Shown here piece by piece: positions 26,793-35,306 of a DNA stretch of 64,000 nt (within the stretch, counting starts at the first letter, position 1; each line of letters starts with the position of its first letter). The translations under genes and the position numbers were made by a program. Below the pieces are notes generated by a model. It saw nothing but the letters and a program-made list of their open reading frames with translations, was not told the DNA's origin and did not search any database. The stretch lies in NCBI RefSeq assembly GCF_003268675.1, contig NZ_CP029378.1, positions 5,394,001 through 5,458,000 on the forward strand. The letters run 5' to 3'. The stretch is from Streptomyces bacillaris (lineage in GTDB: Bacteria > Actinomycetota > Actinomycetes > Streptomycetales > Streptomycetaceae).

Positions 26793-29700
26793 TCACACCC
26801 ACGTCCGGGGGCGGAAACGGTTGGCCCGCTCCACCAGTTCGATCCTCTCCTCGCCCCGCTGCGCCAGCCGGGCGAGCATGCGGTACGAGCGCTCCAGGCC
26901 CAACCGCAGTCCCCGCTCGTCCAGTTCGGCGCCGAGCAGCTTCCGGGTGTCCGGAGGCCCGGCCGCCGATCCGCCCGGCGGCGGGGCGCCGGGACTACCG
27001 GAGAGTACCCAGTCCAGGGCCTTGCCCAGTACCTCGGTCGTCAACTGCTCGCGGCGCACCGGGTCCAGACCGAACCCGGTCAGCGCCGCCACCTGCGCAC
27101 CGGCCGCCGTCAGATCGGCCGTCAGCGGCTCGACCGGGTCCCGCTCGCGCAGCCGGGCCCGTACGGCGGCGACCCGGGCCGCCGTGTAGTGGATCGACGC
27201 TTCCGGCACCGACTCCAGGGTCCGCGCCGCGCCCACCCGGTCCCCGGCCGCGATCTGCACCCGGGCCAGGCCGAACGCCGCGCTCACGAACCCCGGGTCG
27301 GTCGCCCACACCAGGCGGTAGTACTCGGCGGCGTTGTCCAGCTGGCCCAGCACCTCCGCGCAGATCCCCAGCGCCAGCTTGGGCGCGGGCTCCCCGGGGA
27401 ACGCGTCGTACACCGCGTCGAAGGAGAGCGCCGCGACCTCGTGGTCACCGGTCACCAGCGAGGCGACGCCCCGGTACCAGACGACCCGCCAGTCGTCCGG
27501 GTGCCGGGCCTCCAGGGCGGCCAACGCGCCGCCGGCGGCGTCCTGTTCGCGCAGCTCCAGCCGGGCCCGCAGCTCCCGCAGCCGGGTCTCCAGGGAGGCC
27601 GCGGGCACCGCTTCCAGGGCCGCGATCAGCTCGGCGGGCGCGGAGGCCATCAGCCCGGCGAGGAACCCCGCGTTCGGGTCGTTCGCGTCGACCCGGGGGA
27701 CGGGGAGCGCCAGGGCGGTCGCCGGCGCGTCGAACGGGGCCAGCCGGACACTCCCGGCCGCCGCCCCGAAGGGGCCGTACGGGGTGGCGGGCCCGGGCTG
27801 AGCGGGGGCGGGACCGGTCTCCCGGTGCGCCGTCGGTACGGGAGCGGGCGCGGGGTGCGCGTGGGCCGCCGCCGGACCACCGCCCGCCGAGCCGCTGCCG
27901 TAGGAGCCTTCCTGCACGCCTCCGCCCTGCGAGCCGCCGTGCGAGTTGCCCTGTGCGCCTGTACCTCGCGGACCGCCGTACGGGCTTCCCTGCACGCCTC
28001 CGCCCTGCGCCCCCGGGGACGGACCTCCCCGCGAACCCGCGTACGAGCCGCCCTGCGGGCCTGTGCCCTGCGCCCCGCCCCGTACATGCGTCGCCGCCGC
28101 CGTCAGCGGTGCCGCCCCCGGGCCGCCGGGCCCTGCGCCCGCTCCCGGCCCGGAGGGCTGCCCGCCCACCGGCAGCGCACCCGCCACGGCCGACGTCACG
28201 GCCCCCGGAGCCACCGGGCCGCCGCCCGGTGCGGAACCACCCGGACGCGGTACGCCCCCGCCCTGCGCCGGGACCACCGGCAACGGCCCCGAGCCCGCCG
28301 CGCCGCCTCCCGAACCGCCGCCGCCGCGCCTGCCGAAGAGTCCGCCGCGCCCCGGGGCCGTCGAGCGGGCGCCCAGCCGGGAGACGTCATCCACCTGCTC
28401 GGCGAACAACTCCGTGTCCGTCACGCGCAGTTCCGCGCCGAACAGCGTCGACAGCGCCGGTCTCGGCCGCCCGCTCTGGAGCGCCACGACCTCGCGAAGC
28501 ACCCCCGTCAGCTGCTCGGCCATCTCCGACGCGGAGGCGAACCGCCGGCCCGGGTCCGGGTCGGTGGCCCGGACCAGCAGCCGGTAGAACGACTCGTAGG
28601 TGCGGAACACCTCGATGCTGTCCGGGTCGGGGAGGGAGTCCACGTAGACGTTCGTGTACCCCCGGAAGTCGAAGGTGAGGACCGCCAGCGTCCGCGCCAC
28701 CGTGTACAGGTCGGAGGCGACGGACGGGCCGACCTCCGCCACCTCGGGAGCCTGGTAGCCGACGGTGCCGTAGATGGCGGACTCGTCGTCGTCCATGCGG
28801 CGGACCGCGCCCATGTCGATCAGCTTGAGCTGGTCCTCGGTCTGGATCGCGTTGTCGACCTTGAAGTCGCAGTAGAGCAGGTTGCGGCTGTGCAGATGGC
28901 CGAGCGCCTCCAGCGCCTCGATCCCGTACGCGCAGGCCTGCTCGACCGGGAGCGGATCGCGCTTGCCGGACGGGGTGCGGCGCTGGTTGGCGATCTCCTT
29001 GAGCGCCTTCCCGCCGACGTACTCCATGACGATGTACCCGTCGAGCGAACCGGTCCGCTGGTCCAGGTGCTCCACGAAGTTGTAGATGCGGACGATGTTG
29101 GCGTGCTCGATCTCGGCGAGGAAGCGGCGCTCGGAGATGGCCGCCGCCATCGCGTCCTGGTCGCCGGTGTCCAGCAGCCCCTTGAGGACCACCCAGCGGT
29201 CCGAGACGGCCCGGTCCACCGCGAGGTAGACCCAGCCGAGCCCGCCGTGCGCCAGGCAGCCGGCCACCTCGTACTGGCCGTGCACGATGTCGCCGCCGGT
29301 CAGCTTCGGCACGAAGGAGTACGGGTGGCCGCACTTGGTGCAGAACCCCTCCGTGCGGCCCGGCCGCTCACCCCGCGAACGGCCCACCGGGGCCCCGCAG
29401 TCCGAACGGGAGCAGAACCGCTTGCGCTCGGGCACCTCCGGGTTCTCCATCACCGCCGTCCGGGGATCGGGCCGGGGCACGCCCGGGACCTCCACCAGCC
29501 CCACGCCGAGCCGGCCCCGGGCGGAGGAGGCGGACGACGAGCCCGAGGAGCGCACCGAGACCGAACGGGAGGCGGCGGAGCCGGAGAGCGAGCGCGACAG
29601 CCGCCCCGACACCGAGCGCCGCGACGACGACGAACGGGACGAGGAGCGCGCGGAGGCCCGGGAGGACGAGCGCTGCGAGGAACTGTCCCGGCCCGCCGCC

Positions 29701-29852
29701 CTGCCCCCGCCCGCGATCCCGGTGGGCGGCGAGGAGACCATGCCCGTCGGCGAGACGACCGGGGCCAGACCGCAGGTGTCGCAGTACAGCTCGCCGCCGC
29801 CCATGTCCTCGTAGGCGCCCCCGCACTCCGGGCGCTGGCACTGCGTACTCAT
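26793..29852 (-). CDS. pknG: PknG-like serine/threonine protein kinase with TPR domain
   Basis: A 1019-residue soluble kinase with PknG architecture. N-terminal Cys motifs (CQRPECGG...LYCDTCGL and FCSRSDCGAP...GFCTKCGHPY) resemble the rubredoxin-like region. They flank an unusually long Ser/Arg-rich segment of ~60 residues. The kinase domain begins near residue 190: AHGGLGWVYLAVDR (Gly loop), VVLKGL (Lys), LLYCDFKVDN (catalytic loop), LIDMGAVRR in place of DFG as in PknG, and GTVGYQAPEVAEVG. A Gly/Pro-rich linker and a C-terminal TPR region (DHEVAALSFDAVYDAFPGEP) follow. In actinobacteria PknG phosphorylates FHA regulators of 2-oxoglutarate/glutamate metabolism. Upstream GlnH- and GlnX-like genes match that pathway. 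ATG overlaps the preceding stop (ATGA, 29849-29852). Confidence 0.93.
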   Translation of the reverse strand: MSTQCQRPECGGAYEDMGGGELYCDTCGLAPVVSPTGMVSSPPTGIAGGGRAAGRDSSSQRSSSRASARSSSRSSSSRRSVSGRLSRSLSGSAASRSVSVRSSGSSSASSARGRLGVGLVEVPGVPRPDPRTAVMENPEVPERKRFCSRSDCGAPVGRSRGERPGRTEGFCTKCGHPYSFVPKLTGGDIVHGQYEVAGCLAHGGLGWVYLAVDRAVSDRWVVLKGLLDTGDQDAMAAAISERRFLAEIEHANIVRIYNFVEHLDQRTGSLDGYIVMEYVGGKALKEIANQRRTPSGKRDPLPVEQACAYGIEALEALGHLHSRNLLYCDFKVDNAIQTEDQLKLIDMGAVRRMDDDESAIYGTVGYQAPEVAEVGPSVASDLYTVARTLAVLTFDFRGYTNVYVDSLPDPDSIEVFRTYESFYRLLVRATDPDPGRRFASASEMAEQLTGVLREVVALQSGRPRPALSTLFGAELRVTDTELFAEQVDDVSRLGARSTAPGRGGLFGRRGGGGSGGGAAGSGPLPVVPAQGGGVPRPGGSAPGGGPVAPGAVTSAVAGALPVGGQPSGPGAGAGPGGPGAAPLTAAATHVRGGAQGTGPQGGSYAGSRGGPSPGAQGGGVQGSPYGGPRGTGAQGNSHGGSQGGGVQEGSYGSGSAGGGPAAAHAHPAPAPVPTAHRETGPAPAQPGPATPYGPFGAAAGSVRLAPFDAPATALALPVPRVDANDPNAGFLAGLMASAPAELIAALEAVPAASLETRLRELRARLELREQDAAGGALAALEARHPDDWRVVWYRGVASLVTGDHEVAALSFDAVYDAFPGEPAPKLALGICAEVLGQLDNAAEYYRLVWATDPGFVSAAFGLARVQIAAGDRVGAARTLESVPEASIHYTAARVAAVRARLRERDPVEPLTADLTAAGAQVAALTGFGLDPVRREQLTTEVLGKALDWVLSGSPGAPPPGGSAAGPPDTRKLLGAELDERGLRLGLERSYRMLARLAQRGEERIELVERANRFRPRTWV

Positions 29853-31222
29853 CGTGTCTCCCCCCGGTCACCCCGCCGGTCCTCGGGCTCCCCGGACCCC
29901 GCCTGGCCCTCGGATCCCTCCGGCGGTCTCGGCGTCAGCAGTTCGGCCGCCGCCTGCTGGTAGCGCAGCACGTTCTGCTCGGCCACCCGCAGATCGCACG
30001 GCGCGCTCCACAGCATCCGGCGCGCCGCGTCGTACCGCTCGATCAGCAGCGGGTCCTCCGCCAGACCGTGCCGGGCCACCTTCGCCTTGTACGCGTCCAG
30101 CCGGCCGCGCAGCTCCGCGCGGATCGCCAGCGGCGCCGTCACCGAGGTCAGCGACTCGCGGGCGCGCAGCAACTCGTCCTCCGCCTCCTGCTCCAGCGCC
30201 TCCAGGAGCGGGGAGAGCCGGTGCCACTGGGCGCGCCTGCGGTACTCGGCGGCGGCGGCCAGCCGCTCCTGGAGGGCCGTCGGCGGTCCGCTGACGGCGG
30301 GCACCTCGGAGGCAGCGATCTTGGCCAGCACCTCGCCGCGCGCCGCCCGCGCCTCGGTCAGCGTGCGGTCGGCCCGCGAGAGCACGTCCCGCAGCCGCAT
30401 CAGCCGTGCCTCGGCGTCCTGCCGCACCGCGAGCACCGCCTCGATCTCCCGCCGTACGTCCTCCAGGGCGCGGGCGGCCCGGTCGTAGCGGGAGGTGTCC
30501 GGGCGGCCGCCGCCGGGCGCGGCGCTGCCGGGGCCGGGCAGCCAGAACGCGAGCGGGTCGGAGATCACCTGCACCCGCAGCGTGGTCAGCTCCTCGGTGA
30601 TCTCCTCCAGGTCGTCCCCGGCGGGGTGTTCACCGGGGCGCACACCGACCGAGTGGGCCAGCGAGCGGGTGCGGTGCAGCTCGGCGGCGAGCAGGTCGAT
30701 CCGGGCGGGCAGCGCCGACCAGACGGAGTCCGAGGCGACGACCATGTCCAGCGACCTGGCGTACAGCTCGTTCATCCGGGCGACCAGCTCCTGGAGCGAG
30801 AACCGCTCCGAGAGCCGGGCCGGGCCGGTGGCCGAAGGGGGCGGCACCGCATCGGGGTTGGCGACCGTGACCGCCTCGCCCCTCAGCAGCTCGGTGAGGG
30901 CGGCCAGGTCCTCCCGGTTGGGGTGGCGGCGGCGGGCCCGTATGTCCCTGGCCTCCTCCAACGCGCCCGCGTAGGCGTCGAAATACCCCCACAGCAGGGT
31001 GATCGACCGCTCGGTATTGGCCCACCGCTCCCGGGTGATGCCGGTCAGTTCGGCCCCCTCCAGGAGCCGGCGTCCGGCGTGGTCCTGGAGGGCGAGGAGC
31101 GAGGTCTCGATGGCCTCGTGCTCCGCGCCGAGCCGGGCCAGCGCACGGTCCGCCTCCTCCCGGTCCATCGCCGGGCCGGGGGGCCTCCCCGCGAAGCCGG
31201 GGAAGGATCCCGCGACGCTCAT
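29849..31222 (-). CDS. Uncharacterised helical protein of the PknG operon
   Basis: A 457-residue, highly helical and charged protein with no signal peptide, membrane helix or recognised domain. Coiled-coil-like heptad runs are visible (REEADRALARLGAEHEAIET, ARALEDVRREIEAVLAVRQD, RADRTLTEARAARGEVLAKI, LEALEQEAEDELLRARESL). Its stop overlaps the start of the kinase gene (ATGA), so it is translated in step with PknG. It sits between the glnH-like gene (122 bp upstream) and pknG, a slot that is empty in the simple glnX-glnH-pknG arrangement known from mycobacteria. A scaffold linking the membrane sensor to the kinase is an attractive but untested idea. The first ~18 residues could be trimmed by starting at the internal AMDREEAD methionine. 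Confidence 0.8.
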   Translation of the reverse strand: MSVAGSFPGFAGRPPGPAMDREEADRALARLGAEHEAIETSLLALQDHAGRRLLEGAELTGITRERWANTERSITLLWGYFDAYAGALEEARDIRARRRHPNREDLAALTELLRGEAVTVANPDAVPPPSATGPARLSERFSLQELVARMNELYARSLDMVVASDSVWSALPARIDLLAAELHRTRSLAHSVGVRPGEHPAGDDLEEITEELTTLRVQVISDPLAFWLPGPGSAAPGGGRPDTSRYDRAARALEDVRREIEAVLAVRQDAEARLMRLRDVLSRADRTLTEARAARGEVLAKIAASEVPAVSGPPTALQERLAAAAEYRRRAQWHRLSPLLEALEQEAEDELLRARESLTSVTAPLAIRAELRGRLDAYKAKVARHGLAEDPLLIERYDAARRMLWSAPCDLRVAEQNVLRYQQAAAELLTPRPPEGSEGQAGSGEPEDRRGDRGETR

Positions 31223-31344
31223 CGATCACCTCTCCGCTCTCGCCGCCGGGCCGGTGGGCCGGACGGAGGTCAAATTGCTCCGGTACGTACGCGTCCACTC
31301 CGGCACGCGCCCCTCGGGTGCTGACGCGCTCCGGCGCCTCGGGG

Positions 31345-32436
31345 TCACTCGCTGCGGTACTTCGGGGCCGGCGGGGCCGATATGCCGGGCAGTCCGGCCG
31401 CCAGCCACTTGCGGTACGACACCATCCAGGCGCTGTCCTTGCCGCCCGCCCGGTAGTCGACGAGGACCTTGTTGACCCGGGCCACCAGATCGTCGGCGCC
31501 CTTCTTCGCGGCCACGCCGTAGTACTCGGTGGTGAACGGGCCCGCGCCCTTGAGGGCCACCGCCGGGTCCTGCGCGGCCTGCCCCGCGCCAAGGGCGTTG
31601 TCGGTGAGGACGGCGTCGACCTCACCGAGCTGGAGCCGTACCAGGCAGTCCAGCTGGTTGGGGACGGTCAGCCGGTCCGGGTCCTTCTCGGTGCCGTCGA
31701 ACTCGTCCTTGAACATGGCCCCGTACGACTTCTTCTCCAGCGCCTCGTACGCGGTGGTGCCCTCGCCGGAGCAGACCCGCATCCCCTTCAGCGACTCGTC
31801 GTACCCCGTGATGGGGGAGTCCTTGGGGGCCAGGATCTGCTGCCCGGTCTCGAAATAGGCGGTGGAGAAGGAGACCTGCTCCAGCCGCTTGCAGTTGATG
31901 GTCATCGTCCGCACGATGACGTCGACCCGGTCCCGCTCCAGGGCGGCGATGCGTTGGTTGGTGGGGATGGCCCGGAAGATCACCGCGTCGGGGTCGCCCA
32001 GGATGTCCTTGGCGAGCGCCCGCACGAGGTCGATGTCGAACCCCTCCAGCTCGCCGCTGTACGGGTTGCGGTATCCCCAGCGGTAGCTGTTCTGGTCGAC
32101 GCCCGCGACCAGCTTCCCGCGCTCCTTGATCTTCGCGATGCCCGGACCGTCCGCCGAGGAGGGCGGCAGGCTCGCCTCCGGCTCGGTGCACGCATCGGCC
32201 CGCACCGGCAGGGTGGCCGTGGTGGACCCGCCCGTCGTGCCGGTCGTCCCCGTCGTGCCCGGGGTGTCCGCCCCGGCGGTCCGCCCGCCGTGCTGGGAGA
32301 GCGGCAGCAGGGTCAGCGCGGCGGTGAGCACGCATGCCACCGCCATCGCCGTCACCCCGCCCCAGCCGCGCAGCCGGACCCGCGGGGTGCGGCGCCGTGT
32401 CCATGTCCTCGCCCTGGTCATCGCTGCCCCTCTCAC
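31345..32436 (-). CDS. glnH: GlnH-like amino-acid-binding protein
   Basis: A 363-residue extracytoplasmic solute-binding protein of the SBP_bac_3 (glutamate/aspartate/glutamine) class. A twin-Arg-rich N-terminus and hydrophobic helix (VTAMAVACVLTAALTLLPLS) act as signal or anchor; no proper lipobox follows it. The binding domain runs from about residue 100: GKLVAGVDQNSYRWGYRNPY, LEGFDIDLVRALAKDI, RIAALERDRVDVIVRTMT and LQLGEVDAVLTDNALG. There are no ABC permease or ATPase genes alongside, so it probably senses rather than imports, as GlnH does for PknG signalling in mycobacteria. GTG 32436 overlaps the upstream stop (GTGA); ATG 32421, with GAGAGGGG in front, is an equally good start. Confidence 0.87.
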   Translation of the reverse strand: MRGAAMTRARTWTRRRTPRVRLRGWGGVTAMAVACVLTAALTLLPLSQHGGRTAGADTPGTTGTTGTTGGSTTATLPVRADACTEPEASLPPSSADGPGIAKIKERGKLVAGVDQNSYRWGYRNPYSGELEGFDIDLVRALAKDILGDPDAVIFRAIPTNQRIAALERDRVDVIVRTMTINCKRLEQVSFSTAYFETGQQILAPKDSPITGYDESLKGMRVCSGEGTTAYEALEKKSYGAMFKDEFDGTEKDPDRLTVPNQLDCLVRLQLGEVDAVLTDNALGAGQAAQDPAVALKGAGPFTTEYYGVAAKKGADDLVARVNKVLVDYRAGGKDSAWMVSYRKWLAAGLPGISAPPAPKYRSE

Positions 32437-33869
32437 CGGTACTCCGAGAGCCTGCGGTTGACCCCGAGGATCGCGGCGACCGCTCCCAGCACCGCCAGCG
32501 CGGCGGCTCCCGTCGGCAGGCCGCGCAGGGCCCCGCGCCCGTCCTCGGCGGCCGCGGTGAACTCGCCCTGCTCATGGGCGAGCGCCTTCCGCAGCGCGGT
32601 GTCCACCTGCTGGAAGGACTGCCCCGTGGAGTCCTCGGCCCCGATGATCTGGATCAGCGCACCCTCGTAATCGCCCTGGTCGTCCGTGGCCCGTGCCGTG
32701 CGGTGGCGCTCCTGCCACTCGGTGACGCTCCGGGCGGCCTGGGCGACCGGCGCCCGGCCGCGCTCGTCGTCCGCGAGCCGCTCGGCCTGTTTCAGCTGCG
32801 CCGCCAGGGCGCTCATGCCCTTGGCGTAGTCCGTCTCGTACTGATCGGCCGAACCGTCGGGGGTCAGCACCGCGCCGCGCGCCACCAGCGTCAGATTCTC
32901 GTTGGCCCGCGCCTTCAGGGAGTTGATCCGGGCGTTGTTGAGGACGTCCAGCGACTCCTGACCCTGGGTCATCGCCGCCCGCAGCTCCGCACGCGCCACC
33001 GTGTGCCCCACCGCCAGCCAGAGCAGCAGCACCGACGCGGCGGCCGTCGCCACCAGCAGCCCGTGGTTGAACACCCGGTTGGTACGGCGGTAGGTGCGGC
33101 GCTGCATCCACACCAGCGCGGCCAGCACCACCACCCCGGCGGCGAGGGAGAGGAAGGGCCAGCGCCGGGCGTCGGCCGCGGCCCGGTCGAGTCGGCCGGT
33201 CTCCGCCGCGTACAGCCGCTCGGCGGCCGGCAGCAGCTCGTTGCTCATCTTCTGGTTGGCGTACCGGAGATAGGCGCCGCCCAGCGGCAGCCCCTGCCGG
33301 TTGTTGGCGCGGGCCCGCTCGATCAGACCGGTGTAGACGGGCAGCACCTCGTTGAGCGTGGTGATCTCCTGCCCGGAACTGGTCGAGGAGTCCGTGGTGG
33401 CCGCCGCCTTCACCAGCAGCCGGGCCGCCTCCTCGATGTCCTTCCGATACTGCTCCTGCACGGCCTTCGGTTCCTGCGCCCCCGCGAGGAAGCCACCGGC
33501 CGCCATCGTGTCCGCGTCTGCCAGCGAGCGGTAGATGGCCGCCGCGTCCGCGCTGAGCGGCTGGCTGCGCCCCACCACGTCGTCGGCGGCCGACGCCCGC
33601 TGCGAGATTTCCAGCCCGGTCACCGCCCCGAACGCCACGACCAGCAGCGCCAGCACGGCCCCGATGATCCGGAGGCGGCCCGGCTCGGTCGTCGCGGCGG
33701 CGCGCAGCCGTCGGCTCTGCACGGACCAGGCCGAGGGGCGCCGCGCGGGCAGGGGCTGTCGGGCCGGGCTTCCGGCCGCTCCGGACTGTGCGGGCAGGCC
33801 GACGGGTGGTGCGGGCGCGTGCTCCGGCGCGCGCTGCGTCCCCGGGCCGCCCTGCGGCAGCTGTGTCAC
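32433..33869 (-). CDS. glnX: GlnX-like four-helix membrane sensor
   Basis: A 478-residue membrane protein, first gene of the signalling operon. After a Pro/Arg-rich cytoplasmic N-terminus of ~60 residues it has four transmembrane helices (RIIGAVLALLVVAFGAVTGL; FLSLAAGVVVLAALVWM; LLVATAAASVLLLWLAVGHT; AALAVLGAVAAILGV). These separate two large extracytoplasmic helical loops (ISQRASAADDVVGRSQPLSA..., ARAELRAAMTQGQESLDVLN...). Topology and neighbourhood (GlnH-like protein, then PknG) match GlnX, the membrane protein that links periplasmic amino-acid binding to PknG in mycobacteria. The cytoplasmic part has no kinase or HAMP-type output domain, so contact with the kinase or with the helical protein would have to relay the signal (inference). 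Confidence 0.82.
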   Translation of the reverse strand: MTQLPQGGPGTQRAPEHAPAPPVGLPAQSGAAGSPARQPLPARRPSAWSVQSRRLRAAATTEPGRLRIIGAVLALLVVAFGAVTGLEISQRASAADDVVGRSQPLSADAAAIYRSLADADTMAAGGFLAGAQEPKAVQEQYRKDIEEAARLLVKAAATTDSSTSSGQEITTLNEVLPVYTGLIERARANNRQGLPLGGAYLRYANQKMSNELLPAAERLYAAETGRLDRAAADARRWPFLSLAAGVVVLAALVWMQRRTYRRTNRVFNHGLLVATAAASVLLLWLAVGHTVARAELRAAMTQGQESLDVLNNARINSLKARANENLTLVARGAVLTPDGSADQYETDYAKGMSALAAQLKQAERLADDERGRAPVAQAARSVTEWQERHRTARATDDQGDYEGALIQIIGAEDSTGQSFQQVDTALRKALAHEQGEFTAAAEDGRGALRGLPTGAAALAVLGAVAAILGVNRRLSEYR

Positions 33870-34247
33870 TCGACCTCCCCCTCGGTCACCGACGGTCCCC
33901 TCCGGCCCCGGCCGACCGGGGCCGGAGCCCGGCCAGAAGTATGGCCGCGGGGAGGGACCTTCACATCACGAACGCCTGGATCCCGCACACATCACGAACG
34001 CCTGGATTCCGCACCGGTCAACGCATTCGACCAGTGCGGACGCGGCCGATCAAGGCGATCGGCGCAAGGTGCCCCGAAACATCCCCATAAGCGAACCGGC
34101 CCCATCGCCGGTGACGAACCGGCCCCCGTCTCCGGCATCCCCCGGCCGCTCGCCCGCTCCGCCGTCCCCGCCGCTCCGGACCCCCATCAGGTACACGAGC
34201 GGGCCGCCTGATCGGTTCCCGCGCCCCTCCGCGTTCCCCCGAACGAG
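33870..34247. other. Promoter region of the glnX-pknG operon with 26-bp tandem repeat
   Basis: About 380 bases between the signalling operon and the terminator of the csn operon. At 33962-34013 a 26-bp unit, cacatcacgaacgcctggat plus yccgca, is repeated twice in tandem. Just beyond, ggtcaacgcattcgacc (34016-34032) has GGTC/GACC arms. The region should hold the operon promoter; the repeats may be regulator sites. No gene is credible here. Confidence 0.5.
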
Positions 34248-34279
34248 GGGCACCCCGCCGCGAACGCGACGGGGTGCCC
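34248..34279 (-). terminator. Terminator of the csn operon
   Basis: Hairpin GGGCACCCC / GGGGTGCCC with a 14-nt loop, 53 bases beyond the csnK stop. No U tract follows. Confidence 0.65.
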
Positions 34280-34331
34280 GGCAGGTTGTCGTAAGGATCA
34301 GCGGGTTGTCGTGGAGGCCGGCAGGCTGCCG

Positions 34332-35306
34332 TCAGGGTCGGGCGTACTGCTCCCGCAGCCGGCGGTGGACCTCCGGGCCCGCCCCCGTACGGTCCAGGCC
34401 CAGCAGCGCGGCCCCCAGCACCGGCGGTTCGGAGACCACCCGCGCCACCGCCTTCGGGGCACGGGCCGCCAGCAGTTCGGCGATCCGGTCGTTCAGCCGG
34501 GGGTGGCGTGCGGCCAGCACGCTGCCGCCCAGCAGCACCGGAACCTCCTCCTCCAGCAGGCCGAGCCGGGTGAGCGCCACCGACGCCATCGCCACCACCT
34601 CCTCCGCCTGCCGCTCCACCAGCGCGGCGGCCACCGGATCCCCGGCGGCCCCCGTGGCGAACAGCACCGGGGTCAGCTCATGACGGCGGGCCGACGGGAT
34701 CACCTCTCGGTGCAGCGCCTCGATCAGCGCGTACATCGAGTCGAGCCCGAAGTGGGCCGGCAGCGTATGGGCCAGGTCGGTCGGCTCACCGCGCCCGTCC
34801 TCCGCGCGGGCGGCGCACCACAGCGCCTCCTCCGCCAGCCCCCCGCCGCCGCCCCAGTCACCGGAGATCCGGCCGATCGCGGGGAAGCGGGCGGTCCGCC
34901 CGTCGGGCACCATGCCCACACAGTTGATCCCGGCCCCGCAGACCACCGCGACGCCCCGGGGCTCGTCCACCCCCGCGCGCAGGATCGCGAAGGTGTCGTT
35001 CCGCACCTCCACCGACGTCCCCCACCCCCGGGCCTCCAGCGCCCGGGTCAGCTCGGCCTCCTCGACCGGCAGGTCGGCGTTGGCGAGACAGGCGGAGATG
35101 TGGCCGAACAGGCCGGGCTCCGAGGGGAGTTGGGACACCGCCCGGTCCAGGACCGAGCCCAGGACGTCGACCGCGGCCTCCACCCCGACCCGCGGCGGCT
35201 GGAAACCGCCGCCCCGGGCCGTGGCCAGGACGGTCCCGTCCGCGCCGATCAACGCCACATCGGTCTTGCTGTTGCCCGCGTCGACGGCGACGACCGGGAC
35301 GTTCAC
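34332..35306 (-). CDS. csnK: Amino-sugar kinase CsnK (BadF/N-acetylglucosamine-kinase fold)
   Basis: A 324-residue ATP-dependent sugar kinase with an actin-like ASKHA fold. The phosphate-1 motif is VAVDAGNSKTDVALI at residues 6-20. VVCGAGINCVG, IGRISGDWGGGGGLAEEALW and VLLGGSVLAARH form the remaining nucleotide-site motifs of the BadF/GlcNAc-kinase family. As last gene of the csnR-K order it should phosphorylate glucosamine or GlcNAc released from imported oligosaccharides. GTG 35306 overlaps the csnH stop (GTGA, 35303-35306). Confidence 0.9.
   Translation of the reverse strand: MNVPVVAVDAGNSKTDVALIGADGTVLATARGGGFQPPRVGVEAAVDVLGSVLDRAVSQLPSEPGLFGHISACLANADLPVEEAELTRALEARGWGTSVEVRNDTFAILRAGVDEPRGVAVVCGAGINCVGMVPDGRTARFPAIGRISGDWGGGGGLAEEALWCAARAEDGRGEPTDLAHTLPAHFGLDSMYALIEALHREVIPSARRHELTPVLFATGAAGDPVAAALVERQAEEVVAMASVALTRLGLLEEEVPVLLGGSVLAARHPRLNDRIAELLAARAPKAVARVVSEPPVLGAALLGLDRTGAGPEVHRRLREQYARP

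Noticed and set aside
33962..34013. CRISPR array
   Set aside because: There are only two directly adjacent copies with no spacer between them and no cas genes in the window.
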